In this document: positions 25,743 to 35,310 of the stretch, piece by piece | How positions within the stretch are numbered: position 1 is the stretch's first letter | Layout: the number at the start of each line of letters is the position of its first letter | Assembly (NCBI GenBank): GCA_041736895.1 | Contig: JBGSSS010000213.1 | Coordinates: 1-64,000, forward strand | Origin: JANRLT01 sp041736895 | GTDB taxonomy: Bacteria > Planctomycetota > Planctomycetia > Pirellulales > JALHPA01 | Length of the DNA stretch: 64,000 nt | Reading direction: 5' to 3' | Translations under genes and position numbers: made by a program | The notes under the pieces: model-generated | Database searches by the model: none | What the model was told of the DNA's origin: nothing | What the model saw: the letters and a program-made list of their open reading frames with translations, nothing else

Positions 25743-26039
25743 TCACTCCCCCACCGAAAATTGATTCAACGGCCGCCGCGCGGCGGTCGATTCCTGTTCC
25801 GCCCCGGGCACCAAGGGCGGGGTAAACGAATCGCGAAACGCGGGCAACGATCCAATCGCATACATTAACCCAAAGAACCCGCCATGAACAATCAGCAGTA
25901 AGGCCGCAAAACCGAGGATCGCCGCCACGGCAATCGCCCAACCACTGCCCTGCAAAGCCAACACCAAGATCATCATGGCCAGGGCCAACGCCGCGATGAG
26001 CAATAGCATGGTGCGAGAAGTATAACTTGGCAAGATCAT
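25743..26039 (-). CDS. Small membrane protein at the head of the ABC cluster
   Basis: 98 residues from ATG 26039, preceded by GGAG; GTG 26054 is possible. Two hydrophobic segments are visible: TMLLLIAALALAMMILVLAL and AIAVAAILGFAALLLIVHGG, with a cytoplasmic or periplasmic tail PPLVPGAEQEST. No domain recognised. Its stop is adjacent to or overlaps the next gene's earliest start, so it likely belongs to the operon. Confidence 0.6.
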   Translation of the reverse strand: MILPSYTSRTMLLLIAALALAMMILVLALQGSGWAIAVAAILGFAALLLIVHGGFFGLMYAIGSLPAFRDSFTPPLVPGAEQESTAARRPLNQFSVGE

Positions 26040-26170
26040 GAGAATGGACTCCACGGGAAGGAATGCGCCTCGACAATCGCCGCTGGCTTTCCTAATTTAC
26101 GGGATACCCACCAAGAGATGCCAGCAGAAAACATTCGCCGCCGCCATTTTTCTTTCCCAGACGCAGGGCT

Positions 26171-26566
26171 ATGAAAGCCGCCGAACGAGCTGAATTCGAT
26201 CGCTATCTGGATCAAGTCCTTGGCGAATTGCCGCCGCTCGCCAAGTCGGTTTTGGACGAAATACCGCTCATCGTCGAGGATTACCCTTCGCCTGAGATCT
26301 GCGAAGCCGAAGGTCTCGAGTCTCGTGACGAACTCTGCGGCTACTTCGAGGGCATTCCCAAGCTTGAACAATCGGTCGACGCAGGGTATCACTTGCCGAA
26401 TCGGATTTATCTCTTTCGCGAAGGGAACATGGCTCTGGCGACCGATGACGAGGGCCAAGTCGACACCGCGGAACTCCTGCGGCAAATTCGAATCACCGTG
26501 CTCCATGAAGTCGGCCACTATGTGGGGATGACTGAAGACGAACTGACGGAACTCGGCTACGATTGA
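26171..26566 (+). CDS. Zincin-like metallopeptidase (MMP1/DUF1025 type)
   Basis: 131 residues, the usual size of this family (possible zinc metallopeptidase, Pfam PF06262 type). The HEXXH motif is in VLHEVGHYVGMTEDELTELG near the C-terminus, residues ~115-133. The N-terminal part (FDRYLDQVLGELPPLAKSVL) and NRIYLFREGNMA also fit the family. No signal peptide, so cytoplasmic. Biological role in bacteria is largely unknown. It stands divergent from the ABC cluster and before the aquaporin. Confidence 0.85.
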   Translation: MKAAERAEFDRYLDQVLGELPPLAKSVLDEIPLIVEDYPSPEICEAEGLESRDELCGYFEGIPKLEQSVDAGYHLPNRIYLFREGNMALATDDEGQVDTAELLRQIRITVLHEVGHYVGMTEDELTELGYD

Positions 26567-26641
26567 ACGAAGATGACTTTTGACCGCCCAACGGTCTTGC
26601 CATAAAAAACGAACGACCCAGGTTCAATTCTCTTTCAACCC

Positions 26642-27463
26642 ATGCGCACCAAACTCTTCGCGGAATTCATCGGCACCTTCATTCTGGTCTTTGCCGGGAC
26701 GGCGGCAATTGTCTTCAATCACATGAGCAAGGAACCCGTCCCCTTGCCGAACGTGCTTGCCAATCCCGCGGCACAACTCAATCCAGACTTGTTGAATCCC
26801 ACTCAGTTCGCCAACCAAGTCGCAGCAAAACTTTCCGCACCCGCGAATCCGGGAGCGATCACTCATCCGGGCATCGCGCTCGTCTTTGGACTCGTCGTGC
26901 TGGCCATCGCGTACACGTTCGGCGATGTTTCTGGGGCGCACATCAACCCGGCGGTCACGCTGGGTTTTGCCGTCGCGCGGCGGTTTGCTTGGCGCGACGT
27001 CCCGGGTTACATCATCGCGCAGTGCCTGGGGGCGATTGCCGCGAGCGGCTTGCTCTTTGCCATGTTTCCACTTGGCAAAGCCGTCAACTTCGGCGCCACA
27101 ACTCCGTTCAACTCGGCATATGGAGATGAATGCTGGGTGCTGGAGATTTGGCTCACTTGGGCGTTGATGCTGGTGATCCTGCATGTCTCGACCGGGGCCA
27201 AGGAAAAAGGAATCACCGCCGGCATCGCGGTCGGCGCGGTGATCGCGCTTGAAGCGCTCTTTGCCGGGCCGATCTGCGGCGCGTCGATGAACCCCGCTCG
27301 TTCGTTGGCCCCGGCTCTCTTCAGCGGTCCTGGCGCGGCGCGAGATTCGCTTTGGATCTACCTTTCGGGTCCGATCATCGGCGCGGTCCTCGCCGTGCCA
27401 ACATTTGCATTGACTCGCCAGAGTGAGAAGAAAGAATCCGATGGGAAGCCGCAAAGTGAATGA
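26642..27463 (+). CDS. MIP family aquaporin/glycerol facilitator
   Basis: 273 residues. Both NPA boxes are present: SGAHINPAVTLGF (~99-111) and CGASMNPARSLAPALF (~217-232). The N-terminus RTKLFAEFIGTFILVFAGTA is the first membrane helix with the AEFIGTF signature. Between helix 1 and helix 2 lies an unusual ~45 residue extracytoplasmic insertion rich in Asn, Pro and Ala (from MSKEPVPLPNVLA to ANPGAITHP). Short length and ASMNPARS favour a water-type channel, but the selectivity filter was not modelled. Confidence 0.9.
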   Translation: MRTKLFAEFIGTFILVFAGTAAIVFNHMSKEPVPLPNVLANPAAQLNPDLLNPTQFANQVAAKLSAPANPGAITHPGIALVFGLVVLAIAYTFGDVSGAHINPAVTLGFAVARRFAWRDVPGYIIAQCLGAIAASGLLFAMFPLGKAVNFGATTPFNSAYGDECWVLEIWLTWALMLVILHVSTGAKEKGITAGIAVGAVIALEALFAGPICGASMNPARSLAPALFSGPGAARDSLWIYLSGPIIGAVLAVPTFALTRQSEKKESDGKPQSE

Positions 27464-27476
27464 GCCATCCGGCTCT

Positions 27477-28169
27477 TCATTTTTTAAGCAACCGCTCCGT
27501 CAGATATTGCAGCATCTCCTTCATTGCCGCCGAGTTCTGCTGCTCACCCGTGCGCTCGTAAATGCCGATCAGATTCAAGATGATCCGAGCGAGCCACAGC
27601 GGATGATCGGCGATTGGCAGGTCTTCCCAAGTGATCTTCTGCGGCTGGCCGGTGACGTTTTCGATCAGCCGCCCTGCTTCGGCGACGGTGAGCATGCGCC
27701 CGTTTTGAAACGGGTCGATGATCATCCAGTCCTCTTCGGTCCGCACCGCCGCGAGAAAATGCCCCGGCGTGTTGATCCCCTCGACGGTTAGACCCATCCG
27801 CTCGGCGACCGCTTTGTAGATCAGGCACAGAATCACCGGCAGCCCGCGGCGCGTTTCGAGTACGGCGGGTAATAGGCTATTCCTCGGCGAGTAGTAATTC
27901 TCGGCATTGCCGGTGAAGCCGAGTTCTTCGAACAACTCGCGGTGCATGTGCGAAACGGCGGCGAGCGGCGAATGTGAATGCAACCCGCGCGATGATAGCA
28001 CGGCCAGCGCGTCGAGGCTTGTGCCGACTTCGTCAATCTTCAGCAATGGGTCAACCTGCCACGCCACGGCGCACGCCGCTTCGACCAGCCCTTGGGTGTG
28101 ATGCAGCAGCGGCACCTGGGTCGTGAAATGATCCCAAACCTCGGGCCGGCAATAGCGGGGAGCGGTCAC
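27477..28169 (-). CDS. SirB1/transglutaminase-like protein
   Basis: 230 residues. RRGLPVILCLIYKAVAERMG (~104-123) contains the Cys of the SirB1 transglutaminase-like core, GINTPGHFLAAV (~130-141) the His, and WMIIDPFQNG (~147-156) the Asp. The C-terminal ~60 residues look like the TPR-like tail found in SirB1 proteins (LARIILNLIGIYERTGEQQN). Cytoplasmic; enzymatic activity of this family is unproven. It converges with the aquaporin gene with only 13 nt between the stops. Confidence 0.82.
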   Translation of the reverse strand: MTAPRYCRPEVWDHFTTQVPLLHHTQGLVEAACAVAWQVDPLLKIDEVGTSLDALAVLSSRGLHSHSPLAAVSHMHRELFEELGFTGNAENYYSPRNSLLPAVLETRRGLPVILCLIYKAVAERMGLTVEGINTPGHFLAAVRTEEDWMIIDPFQNGRMLTVAEAGRLIENVTGQPQKITWEDLPIADHPLWLARIILNLIGIYERTGEQQNSAAMKEMLQYLTERLLKK

Positions 28170-28202
28170 AGAAACGATGAACGAGGAACGATGAAGTAAA
28201 CC

Positions 28203-28268
28203 GTACGACGGACTTCCAGTCCGTCGAAATACCGGGTAATTCTGTGACGGACTGGAAGTCCGTCGTAC
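28203..28268. repeat. Intergenic palindrome, 'GTACGACGGACTTCCAGTCCGTC' family
   Basis: Each arm is itself a hairpin (GACGGACTTCCAGTCCGTC), and the two arms (28203-28225 and 28246-28268) are inverted copies of one another, so several alternative structures can form. It occupies most of the gap between two minus-strand genes. Confidence 0.75.
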
Positions 28269-28291
28269 GAGAGGCTCAAAAATTCTCGCTC

Positions 28292-30424
28292 TTACTTCCC
28301 CGCGCTCGTCAATTCCTTGACCAACCCATCGGCTTGATAAATCGTGCGCAGTGCTTCGAGGATGCCGGCCGAATGGACCGACGTCGCGCGAGCCTGCTCA
28401 TCGGAGTACGCAAAATCGAGGACCAGCGACTGGATGTTGCCGTCGAAGATGATGCCGACGACTTCACCCGCGCGATTCACGACAGGGCTGCCGCTGTTGC
28501 CGCCGATGATGTCGGCCGTGCTGACAAAGTTGTACGGCGTCCCGAGTTTGAGCTTGCCCTTATTCTTGATCCAGCTGGCCGGGAGCTCGAACGGGTCTTT
28601 GTTGCCATGCTTTTCGGCATGTTCAAACGTCCCGCCGAGTGTCGTCCAAGCCGGAATCTGCTTGCCGTCTTCGGTGTAACCCTTCACGGTGCCGAAGGCG
28701 AGGCGGAGCGTGAACGTGGCGTCGGGATACGATTCGGTTCCTTCGGCGGCGAAGCGGGCCTTGGCCAGTTTCGCGTACGATTGCCGCAGCGGTTCTTCGA
28801 CCGTGGTTTCGTATTTCTTGCGCGCCGCCCGCGCGGCGGGGTCGATCAACTTCGCGAGTTTGATCAGCGGGTCGGTGCTGGCGTCGATCGCTTTCTTGCC
28901 CTCTTTGAAGTAGCGTTCGCGTTCGGCGACGTCTTTGAGCTTCGTGCCGTTGATGAGTTCCGCAGCGCGGGTGCGCGGCGATTTGCCGTCCATGACCTTG
29001 CTGAGCATTTCAGCATAACGCTTGGATTCCGGCGACACATAAGGCGTCACGGGGCCTTCGCCGCCGCGCATCTCCATGTAGAACCCGAGCGAGTCGGCCA
29101 GCTTCGCAATCTCGAGCGAGTCATAAATCGGCGCGGGCGAGAAGAGTTCTTGCTTCAGCGAATCCAAACCCGACTCGCGATACTCGCGCAACCGATCCGC
29201 GTTCGCCTTGGGCAGTTCATCGGCCAAACGGACAAGTTCGACCGCGATATGAAATAGTTGCGAATTGAAGGCCGCATTCTGTTCGAGCAAGTTGAACTCG
29301 ACGACATCGGGCAGGAACTTTTCAAAGGCTTGGTCGATCGTTTCAAAAGCCTTCGCCGCTTCGGCGTTCTTGGTGTCTTTCGCAATCGCTTGACGAAGTT
29401 TCTCTTCGGCCGCGCGCTTGGCACTCATGACCTTGGGATCTTGCAAGCCGGCGAGTCCCCCGAGGCGCGCCTTGCGGCTGTTTTGGATGCCAAAGAGTTC
29501 GTCCTGAGCTTCTTGAGCGTTTTTATCGCTCCGTTCGGCGTAATTATTGAGCATGACCTCGCGGCGGCGGAGCATGTTGAGCATCACCGGAAACTGGCGA
29601 TCGCGCATGTATTCCAGATGCGCGACGGTGTTTTGGCGGTCGGTCTTGCCTGGATGACCGGCGACGAAAATCAGTTCGCCTTCCTTCGCCCCCGCTTCGC
29701 TCCACTTCAGATGATGCTCCGGCTTGACCGGCTTGCCGTCTTCGTACGCGCGGAAGAAACAGATATCGAGGTCATACCGCGGGAACTCGAAATTGTCCGG
29801 ATCGCCGCCGAAAAACGCCGCTTTTTGCTCCGGCGCGAAGACCAGCCGAACGTCGGTATACTTCTTGTACTGATAAAGATGGTATAGCCCGCCTTGATAG
29901 AGCGTGACGACGTCGCTACGGAGTTTCGACTTGTCGGTCGCTTCTTTTTCGATGTTGTTCATCGCCGCGCGGCGCGCCTTCTCGGCTTCCTCGGGCTTCA
30001 TGTCGGCCTTCACCGCGGTGTTGACCTGGTCCGTGACGTCGGTGATTTTTTGCAAGACATTCAATTCGAGGTCGAGGCACTTGATCTCGTCTTTTTCTGA
30101 TTTGGCATGGAAACCGTCGTTCAGGTAATCATTCTTGGACGTGGTCAGCTTTGCCAAGGCATCGGCCCCGACGTGATGGTTGGTCATGACCAGCCCATCG
30201 CCCGAGACAAACGACCCGCTGCCGCCGCTGTTGAAGCGGACGGCGCTCTTTTGCAGGTGCGTCAGCCATTCGTCGCTCGGCTCGAAGCCGTATTTTTCTT
30301 TCAGGATCTTGCGCGGCGGGTTGTTGAACAACCACATCCCTTCGTCGGCGAATGTTGTCATGACGGGCGTCAGGGCGAATGCTAATAGCAGGGCGATGCG
30401 TGTGAAGGACATGTAGGGGCTCAT
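28292..30424 (-). CDS. S46 family dipeptidyl peptidase (DPP7/DPP11-like)
   Basis: 710 residues, the expected length. A signal peptide (RIALLLAFALTPVMTTFADEG) sends it to the periplasm. The chymotrypsin-like catalytic residues are recognisable: His in GLVMTNHHVGADAL (~72-85) and Ser in GGNSGSPVVNRAGEVVG (~640-656). The N-terminus EGMWLFNNPP is a family signature. It removes dipeptides from peptide N-termini. ATG 30412 is an alternative start. Next upstream is an OPT peptide transporter, fitting a peptide-scavenging role. Confidence 0.92.
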   Translation of the reverse strand: MSPYMSFTRIALLLAFALTPVMTTFADEGMWLFNNPPRKILKEKYGFEPSDEWLTHLQKSAVRFNSGGSGSFVSGDGLVMTNHHVGADALAKLTTSKNDYLNDGFHAKSEKDEIKCLDLELNVLQKITDVTDQVNTAVKADMKPEEAEKARRAAMNNIEKEATDKSKLRSDVVTLYQGGLYHLYQYKKYTDVRLVFAPEQKAAFFGGDPDNFEFPRYDLDICFFRAYEDGKPVKPEHHLKWSEAGAKEGELIFVAGHPGKTDRQNTVAHLEYMRDRQFPVMLNMLRRREVMLNNYAERSDKNAQEAQDELFGIQNSRKARLGGLAGLQDPKVMSAKRAAEEKLRQAIAKDTKNAEAAKAFETIDQAFEKFLPDVVEFNLLEQNAAFNSQLFHIAVELVRLADELPKANADRLREYRESGLDSLKQELFSPAPIYDSLEIAKLADSLGFYMEMRGGEGPVTPYVSPESKRYAEMLSKVMDGKSPRTRAAELINGTKLKDVAERERYFKEGKKAIDASTDPLIKLAKLIDPAARAARKKYETTVEEPLRQSYAKLAKARFAAEGTESYPDATFTLRLAFGTVKGYTEDGKQIPAWTTLGGTFEHAEKHGNKDPFELPASWIKNKGKLKLGTPYNFVSTADIIGGNSGSPVVNRAGEVVGIIFDGNIQSLVLDFAYSDEQARATSVHSAGILEALRTIYQADGLVKELTSAGK

Positions 30425-30459
30425 GAAAAAAGTATTGATATGTGTGGATTGTTTCAAAC

Positions 30460-30603
30460 ATTAGCCCCCCGTCAATGACGGGGGGGGAGTTGCGTTGCAA
30501 AAGGATAATGTAATTTCGCGCGTGTTGCGCTGAACAACATGCTTTTCGCGTGGGTTAAAACCCATGCCACGGAGGCATTTCGTGTGGGCTGAAGCCCACA
30601 CTA
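30460..30603. repeat. Two palindromes: 'TTAGCCCCC-gtcaatgac-GGGGG' and 'GTGTGGGCTGAAGCCCACAC'
   Basis: First element at 30460-30488: a C-tract and G-tract around GTCAATGAC; similar elements at 42173-42198 and 42284-42311. Second at 30581-30603, a perfect short hairpin that includes the stop codon of the OPT gene; a near-identical one is at 58316-58337. A weaker hairpin GTGGGTTAAAACCCAT lies between. Together they fill the S46-OPT gap. Confidence 0.7.
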
Positions 30604-33339
30604 CTTACGCCGCTCCAGGTCGTTCGGTTTGGGGGACGGTGCGGCGGGTTTCTGCGGAGCCGCGGGTTGCGTTGGTTTCGGCGTGTCCGGCTTCGGAACT
30701 TTTTCCTTCGGCGGACGTTCTTTGCCGCTGAAGAGCCAACCGAGGCCGACCATTAGTAGAATCAGAACCAATATGCCGAAGGGAATCAACGGGATTTCGT
30801 TTTTGTAGTGTTCCCAGGATTCTCCTAATTCCGAGGAGAAAAACTTTCTGATGCTAAACATCTCCATTTGGTCTTTAGAAAAGATTCCTTGGAGAAACCC
30901 ATAAAGCACTCCGGCAATGGCCCCGCCGGCGATGTAGCCGGAGCTTAAAAGCACGCCGGGACTGGTGTCGCTTTCTGCGGCCGAAGTCTTCGTTCGCCAT
31001 TCGATCAGCCAGCGAATCATCCCGCCGATAAAGATCGGCGTCGAAACGGCCAGCGGCAAATAGATCCCCACAGCGAATGGCAGCGAAGGAATCCCCGACA
31101 GTTCCAACACGATCGCGATCAAGGCGCCCAAGATGACCAAGGACCAGGGCAGTTTCTGATTCAGCACGCCATCGATGATGACCTGCATCAGTTTGGGCTT
31201 CGGAGCCTTGTAAAATTCTCGTCCACTAGTCGAACTGGTCGCCGTTTCCGCTTCGCTATCGGTCAATCGTTTGGTGTCCGTTTTGGAATTCACCTTGAAG
31301 CGAACGATCCCCGTCTCATCCGCGAGATAAACGCCAGGATCGAAGTCGAGCAACTCGCCCGCCTTGTTCACATTGATGACGAAGTAGGTTTTATCGTCAT
31401 CCGATCGCTTTTCCTGTTTTTGCGCGCGGAGAAAGTTCGGGTCAATCGGGTTGGCTTTGATCTTCGGCGTTTCGGTGACCGCTTCATAAGATTTGGTCGT
31501 GATTGGAATGCTAATCCGACCGTTGATTGGCGAGTCGGCGTAGAACTGAAAGACGCCTGCTTTGTCGACTAGGTATTTTCCCGCCTTGATCTGGCCGTCG
31601 AAGTCGCCTTCTTTAGCGTAGTAGACATAGTAGTCGTTCGAATCGTAGAGTTTTGAATTTGGATCGCCATATTCCCCGCCCGGTTTTTCCATTTTGAGAT
31701 CCTTGAGCTGCGCTTCGGTCAGCGGCGGAATCTTGGGCAACTCGCTTGGATTTTTGGTGTAGATCGTGCCTGTTTGATTCAAAAAGATCAGCGTGAACCC
31801 GATGACCAGAGCCGACGTGAGCGCGCCGATCAAAATGGCCCATTGTTGGGAGCGCGGCGTCGCGCCGACGAGATAACCCGTCTTCAGGTCTTGTGCCGTT
31901 GTTCCGCCGTTGCTCGATGCAACACAAACAACGCCCGCGATGATGATTGCGGTGAGCGTGTCGGCCTTGCCCGTTTTGTCCATCGCGAAGAATATCAAAC
32001 ACGTCAGCAGTAGCGTCGAGATTGTCATGCCCGAGATCGGATTTGATGAAGAACCAATCGACCCCGTCAAGCGAGCCGATACCGTGACAAACAAAAACCC
32101 AAAGGCCAGAATTAACCCCGCGCCGATTGCCCCTTGGGTATTGAAACCTAACCCGAGTTGCGGCACGGCCATCATTGCCGCCAGCAAACCGAGCGATCCG
32201 GCGACGACAAAGCCCATGGGCAGATCGCGCTCGGTTCGCAGCGTCTTCTTGGCGGAGTTCACGGCGGGGTCTTCTTTCCCGCCGCGCAAATCGCGCAAAC
32301 CGGCGACCACGGAGCCGAGGATCATCGGCAAGGCTTGGAACATGCTGATGATCCCGCCCGTCGCGACAGCACCTGCTCCGATATAAAGAATATAGTTGTG
32401 ATGAATTTTGTCCGGCGTCATGTTCTTGATAAGGCCGGCGTCGGTCGGATCAACTTTTCCTTCGATCAATTCTTTTTCCGCTGTCGCCGGATAGATCACT
32501 TTCGGCACTTCACTGCCAAACATCTTGATCGTCGGCAGAAGCACAAGATATGCGAGCAAACCACCTGCGAAGGTGATGCCTGCGATCTTGGGTCCAATGA
32601 TATACCCGACGCCGAGCAATTCGGGTGTCAATTCGCCAGAGACTTGTCCGCCGGGAAGTTCATGGATCTTGCTAATCCCAGTTTCAGCGTCAGTCGTCTT
32701 ATATGCGACATCCCAGGCGACTTCGCGTTCCCAAAGTTTCCCGACAGACATCAATGCGTTGTACAGAAAAGCCAAACCAAAACCAAAGAACACGGTTTTG
32801 GCAGTTGAGCCTCCTTTCTCGCCGGCGATGAGCACTTCGGCGCACGCAGTTCCTTCGGGGTACGGCAAGACATCGTGTTGCTTGACAATGAAGGCCTTGC
32901 GCAGCGGGATCATGATCAAGATGCCCAGCAAGCCGCCGAGGACGCCAACGGTCATGACTTGCACCGCTTCCATCTCGAAACCGAGTAATAGCAGCGTCGG
33001 CATTGTCACGCCGATGCCGAACGCGATCGATTCGCCGGCCGAGCCGGTCGTTTGCACGATGTTGTTTTCGAGGATCGTCGCGGGCCGCAGGCCGAACATG
33101 CGCGAGAGCCAACGGAAAAGCGTGATCGACATCACCGCGACCGGGATGCTAGCGGAAACCGTCATCCCGACCTTGAGGACGAGATAGAGCGATGACGTGC
33201 CAAAGATGATGCCCAGGATCGCCCCGAGTAATACTGCGGACCATGTGAGTTCCGCCGGCGCTTCCGTGGCGGGTATGTAAGGTTTCACCACCGTGGCTGG
33301 TTCCTTGCCCGACGGATTGGTTTTCATTGGTGCGGCCAT
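30601..33339 (-). CDS. OPT-family oligopeptide transporter
   Basis: 912 residues from ATG 33339, chosen because everything upstream in frame is a translated intergenic repeat. About 14-16 membrane helices; signatures include TWSAVLLGAILGIIFGTSSL, RKAFIVKQHDVLPYPEGTAC (the PYPEG motif of bacterial OPT proteins) and SSNPISGMTISTLLL (NPISG). A ~200 residue soluble insertion (about 540-740) separates the membrane halves and is unusually long. Likely a proton-driven peptide or metal-peptide importer in the inner membrane. Divergent from the M28 peptidase gene and upstream of the S46 peptidase. Confidence 0.9.
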   Translation of the reverse strand: MAAPMKTNPSGKEPATVVKPYIPATEAPAELTWSAVLLGAILGIIFGTSSLYLVLKVGMTVSASIPVAVMSITLFRWLSRMFGLRPATILENNIVQTTGSAGESIAFGIGVTMPTLLLLGFEMEAVQVMTVGVLGGLLGILIMIPLRKAFIVKQHDVLPYPEGTACAEVLIAGEKGGSTAKTVFFGFGLAFLYNALMSVGKLWEREVAWDVAYKTTDAETGISKIHELPGGQVSGELTPELLGVGYIIGPKIAGITFAGGLLAYLVLLPTIKMFGSEVPKVIYPATAEKELIEGKVDPTDAGLIKNMTPDKIHHNYILYIGAGAVATGGIISMFQALPMILGSVVAGLRDLRGGKEDPAVNSAKKTLRTERDLPMGFVVAGSLGLLAAMMAVPQLGLGFNTQGAIGAGLILAFGFLFVTVSARLTGSIGSSSNPISGMTISTLLLTCLIFFAMDKTGKADTLTAIIIAGVVCVASSNGGTTAQDLKTGYLVGATPRSQQWAILIGALTSALVIGFTLIFLNQTGTIYTKNPSELPKIPPLTEAQLKDLKMEKPGGEYGDPNSKLYDSNDYYVYYAKEGDFDGQIKAGKYLVDKAGVFQFYADSPINGRISIPITTKSYEAVTETPKIKANPIDPNFLRAQKQEKRSDDDKTYFVINVNKAGELLDFDPGVYLADETGIVRFKVNSKTDTKRLTDSEAETATSSTSGREFYKAPKPKLMQVIIDGVLNQKLPWSLVILGALIAIVLELSGIPSLPFAVGIYLPLAVSTPIFIGGMIRWLIEWRTKTSAAESDTSPGVLLSSGYIAGGAIAGVLYGFLQGIFSKDQMEMFSIRKFFSSELGESWEHYKNEIPLIPFGILVLILLMVGLGWLFSGKERPPKEKVPKPDTPKPTQPAAPQKPAAPSPKPNDLERRK

Positions 33340-33398
33340 GCACAAGCTCCGCGCGATGGTGGTTGGGCTGAATATTGTAGTACTGGCGAATTCATCCC

Positions 33399-33551
33399 AA
33401 CCCGACGCGTAAGCAAGGGCGAACGGTGATTTTGACACGCCCTCGCTTACGCGTTGGGTTAGTATCAAACTGGGAAGACTGTATAACTTGCCTGGAATTC
33501 CCAAATGTTGCAAGCCGAATGGCAAAGTAGCCAAGGTCGTAAGACCTTGGA
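33399..33551. repeat. Repeats in the OPT-M28 intergenic region
   Basis: The 387 nt between the two divergent genes contains a full 'AACCCGACGCGTAAGCAAGG' palindrome (33399-33460) and a 'GTAGCCAAGGTCGTAAGACC' hairpin (33528-33551). No convincing promoter pair was seen in the rest. Confidence 0.7.
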
Positions 33552-33726
33552 TTGAAAGACGTTGGAATCCTCACATAATCAGCGACGAAGATTGCTAGTG
33601 CAGCAACTTGTCGTATTTGCTATAGATTGTGACACCTCCGCCGGCTTTTGGCCCTCTGTGCCGCCACTCCGCCAGTTGCCGGCGTTTCCGATTTCGGAGT
33701 CCGCGGCCACGTTGATTGACGGATCA

Positions 33727-35277
33727 ATGACGCGAATACAACACTTGCTGGCGGTCTTGGGCATCCTGCTCGTGCAATTGGCGGCGCAGGTCTCTGCGGC
33801 CGAATTGGCGAACATTACCGCGGCGCGGCGCACGGCTCTGGAGAGCATCACGGTCAACGACCTGCGCACGCATGTCGAATTTCTAGCCGACGATGCGCTC
33901 GAAGGCAGAAACAGCGGAACCAACGGCGGCCGCGCCGCAGGCTCGTATTTGATTCAACAACTCCAAGCGATGGACATCGCTCCTGGCGCAGGTAACAAAC
34001 GCTACGACCAGCCGTTCGACGGCAATATGCGGAACATCATTGGGTTGATCCCCGGCTCGGATCCGGAATTAAAAAACGAATACATCATTATCGGCGCGCA
34101 CTACGATCACGTTGGGTACGGCAACGCCAAGAATAGCAACGGCCCCATCGGCTACATTCACAACGGCGCCGACGACAATGCCAGCGGCACCGCCGCGCTG
34201 TTGGAACTGGCCCAGGCGCTCAAGAAGCTGCCGGTCGCGCCGAAGCGCTCGATCATCTTGGCATGGTGGGATGGCGAAGAGATTGCGTTGCTCGGGAGCA
34301 AGCATTGGCTCAAGCATCCGACGGTCGATCTGAAACAGCTCAAGGCTTCGATCAACATGGACATGGTCGGCCGCCTGCGCAAGGACAAGGTCGAAGTCTA
34401 CGGCACGCGAACCGCCGCCGGCTGGCGGAATCTCGTGAGCCAAGCCAACCAATCCGACCCGCTGCGGTTGGATTACACCTGGGTCATGAAAGCCGACAGC
34501 GATCATCACCCATTCTTCGACGCGAAGTTTCCGGTGATCATGCTGCACACGGGCTTGCACGACAACTACCATCGCCCCAGCGACGATATCCAGACCTTGA
34601 ACATCGAAGGGATCGAGCGAGTCTCGAAGTTGCTCTTTGAGATCACGGTGAAGCTGGCTGATGAGTTGCCGATTGGATCGTTCCGCGACGCGTCGCGCCG
34701 CGAAACGCCGGACATGCGGACGCAAAAGGAACGCGGCTTGCCGCCGCTCGGCGGACGCTTGGGTGTGCGTTGGAAAGACGCGGAGACAACCAGCGAGGGT
34801 CTGGAAGTGATCGAAGTCGCCGCGCGCAGTCCGGCCGCGCTGGCCGGTCTTAAAGTCGGCGATCGGATGTTGTCGCTCGAAGGGAACCCGATCACGAGCA
34901 CCGATAGCTTTCGGCATCAGGTTCTCGCGGCTCCGGCCGATGTGACGATGCGGGTGCAACGAGCCGGCAACGACGAGCCGTTGGATTTGCCGCTCAAGCT
35001 CAGCGGCGAACCGGTGCGTTGGGGAATCACCTGGCGCGACGACGACGCGGAGCCGGGCATGCTGTATCTGCTGCGCGTGATGGACGGTTCTCCGGCCGCG
35101 CAAGCCGGCGTCAAAGTCGGCGATCGCATCGTCAGCGTGAACGGGCAGACCTTTGCCAGTCAGGACGAGTTCGAAAAACTCGTCACCGCCGATGAAGTCA
35201 TCCTGCAACTCGAATTCGAAGGCAAATACCGCGACGCTTCGGTCAAGGCGCTGAAGTTTCCCGCGGCGAGCGAATAA
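33727..35277 (+). CDS. Secreted M28 zinc aminopeptidase with two PDZ domains
   Basis: 516 residues from ATG 33727, which begins a signal peptide (LLAVLGILLVQLAAQVSAAE); the frame is open from 33562 but without coding character. The two zinc sites are visible: GAHYDHVGYG (~121-130), ADDNASGTAAL (~150-160), AWWDGEEIALLGS (~179-191) and LHTGLHDNYHRPSDD (~277-291). Two PDZ domains follow: one starting near GLEVIEVAARSPAALAGLKV and one near LLRVMDGSPAAQAGVKVGD. Planctomycetes have many such periplasmic aminopeptidases. Substrate specificity unknown. Confidence 0.93.
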   Translation: MTRIQHLLAVLGILLVQLAAQVSAAELANITAARRTALESITVNDLRTHVEFLADDALEGRNSGTNGGRAAGSYLIQQLQAMDIAPGAGNKRYDQPFDGNMRNIIGLIPGSDPELKNEYIIIGAHYDHVGYGNAKNSNGPIGYIHNGADDNASGTAALLELAQALKKLPVAPKRSIILAWWDGEEIALLGSKHWLKHPTVDLKQLKASINMDMVGRLRKDKVEVYGTRTAAGWRNLVSQANQSDPLRLDYTWVMKADSDHHPFFDAKFPVIMLHTGLHDNYHRPSDDIQTLNIEGIERVSKLLFEITVKLADELPIGSFRDASRRETPDMRTQKERGLPPLGGRLGVRWKDAETTSEGLEVIEVAARSPAALAGLKVGDRMLSLEGNPITSTDSFRHQVLAAPADVTMRVQRAGNDEPLDLPLKLSGEPVRWGITWRDDDAEPGMLYLLRVMDGSPAAQAGVKVGDRIVSVNGQTFASQDEFEKLVTADEVILQLEFEGKYRDASVKALKFPAASE

Positions 35278-35285
35278 CGCAGTCT

Positions 35286-35310
35286 CCCTTGCTTACGCGT
35301 CGGGCTGCTA
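35286..35310. repeat. Half-copy of the 'GCTTACGCGTCGGGCTGCT' repeat
   Basis: A single arm of the 19072-19140 family, lying directly between the convergent stops of the M28 and DUF971 genes and touching the DUF971 stop codon. Confidence 0.65.

Noticed and set aside
33340..33534. Extended N-terminus of the OPT transporter
   Set aside because: The extra residues (QRVSEGVSK and so on) are a translated intergenic repeat.
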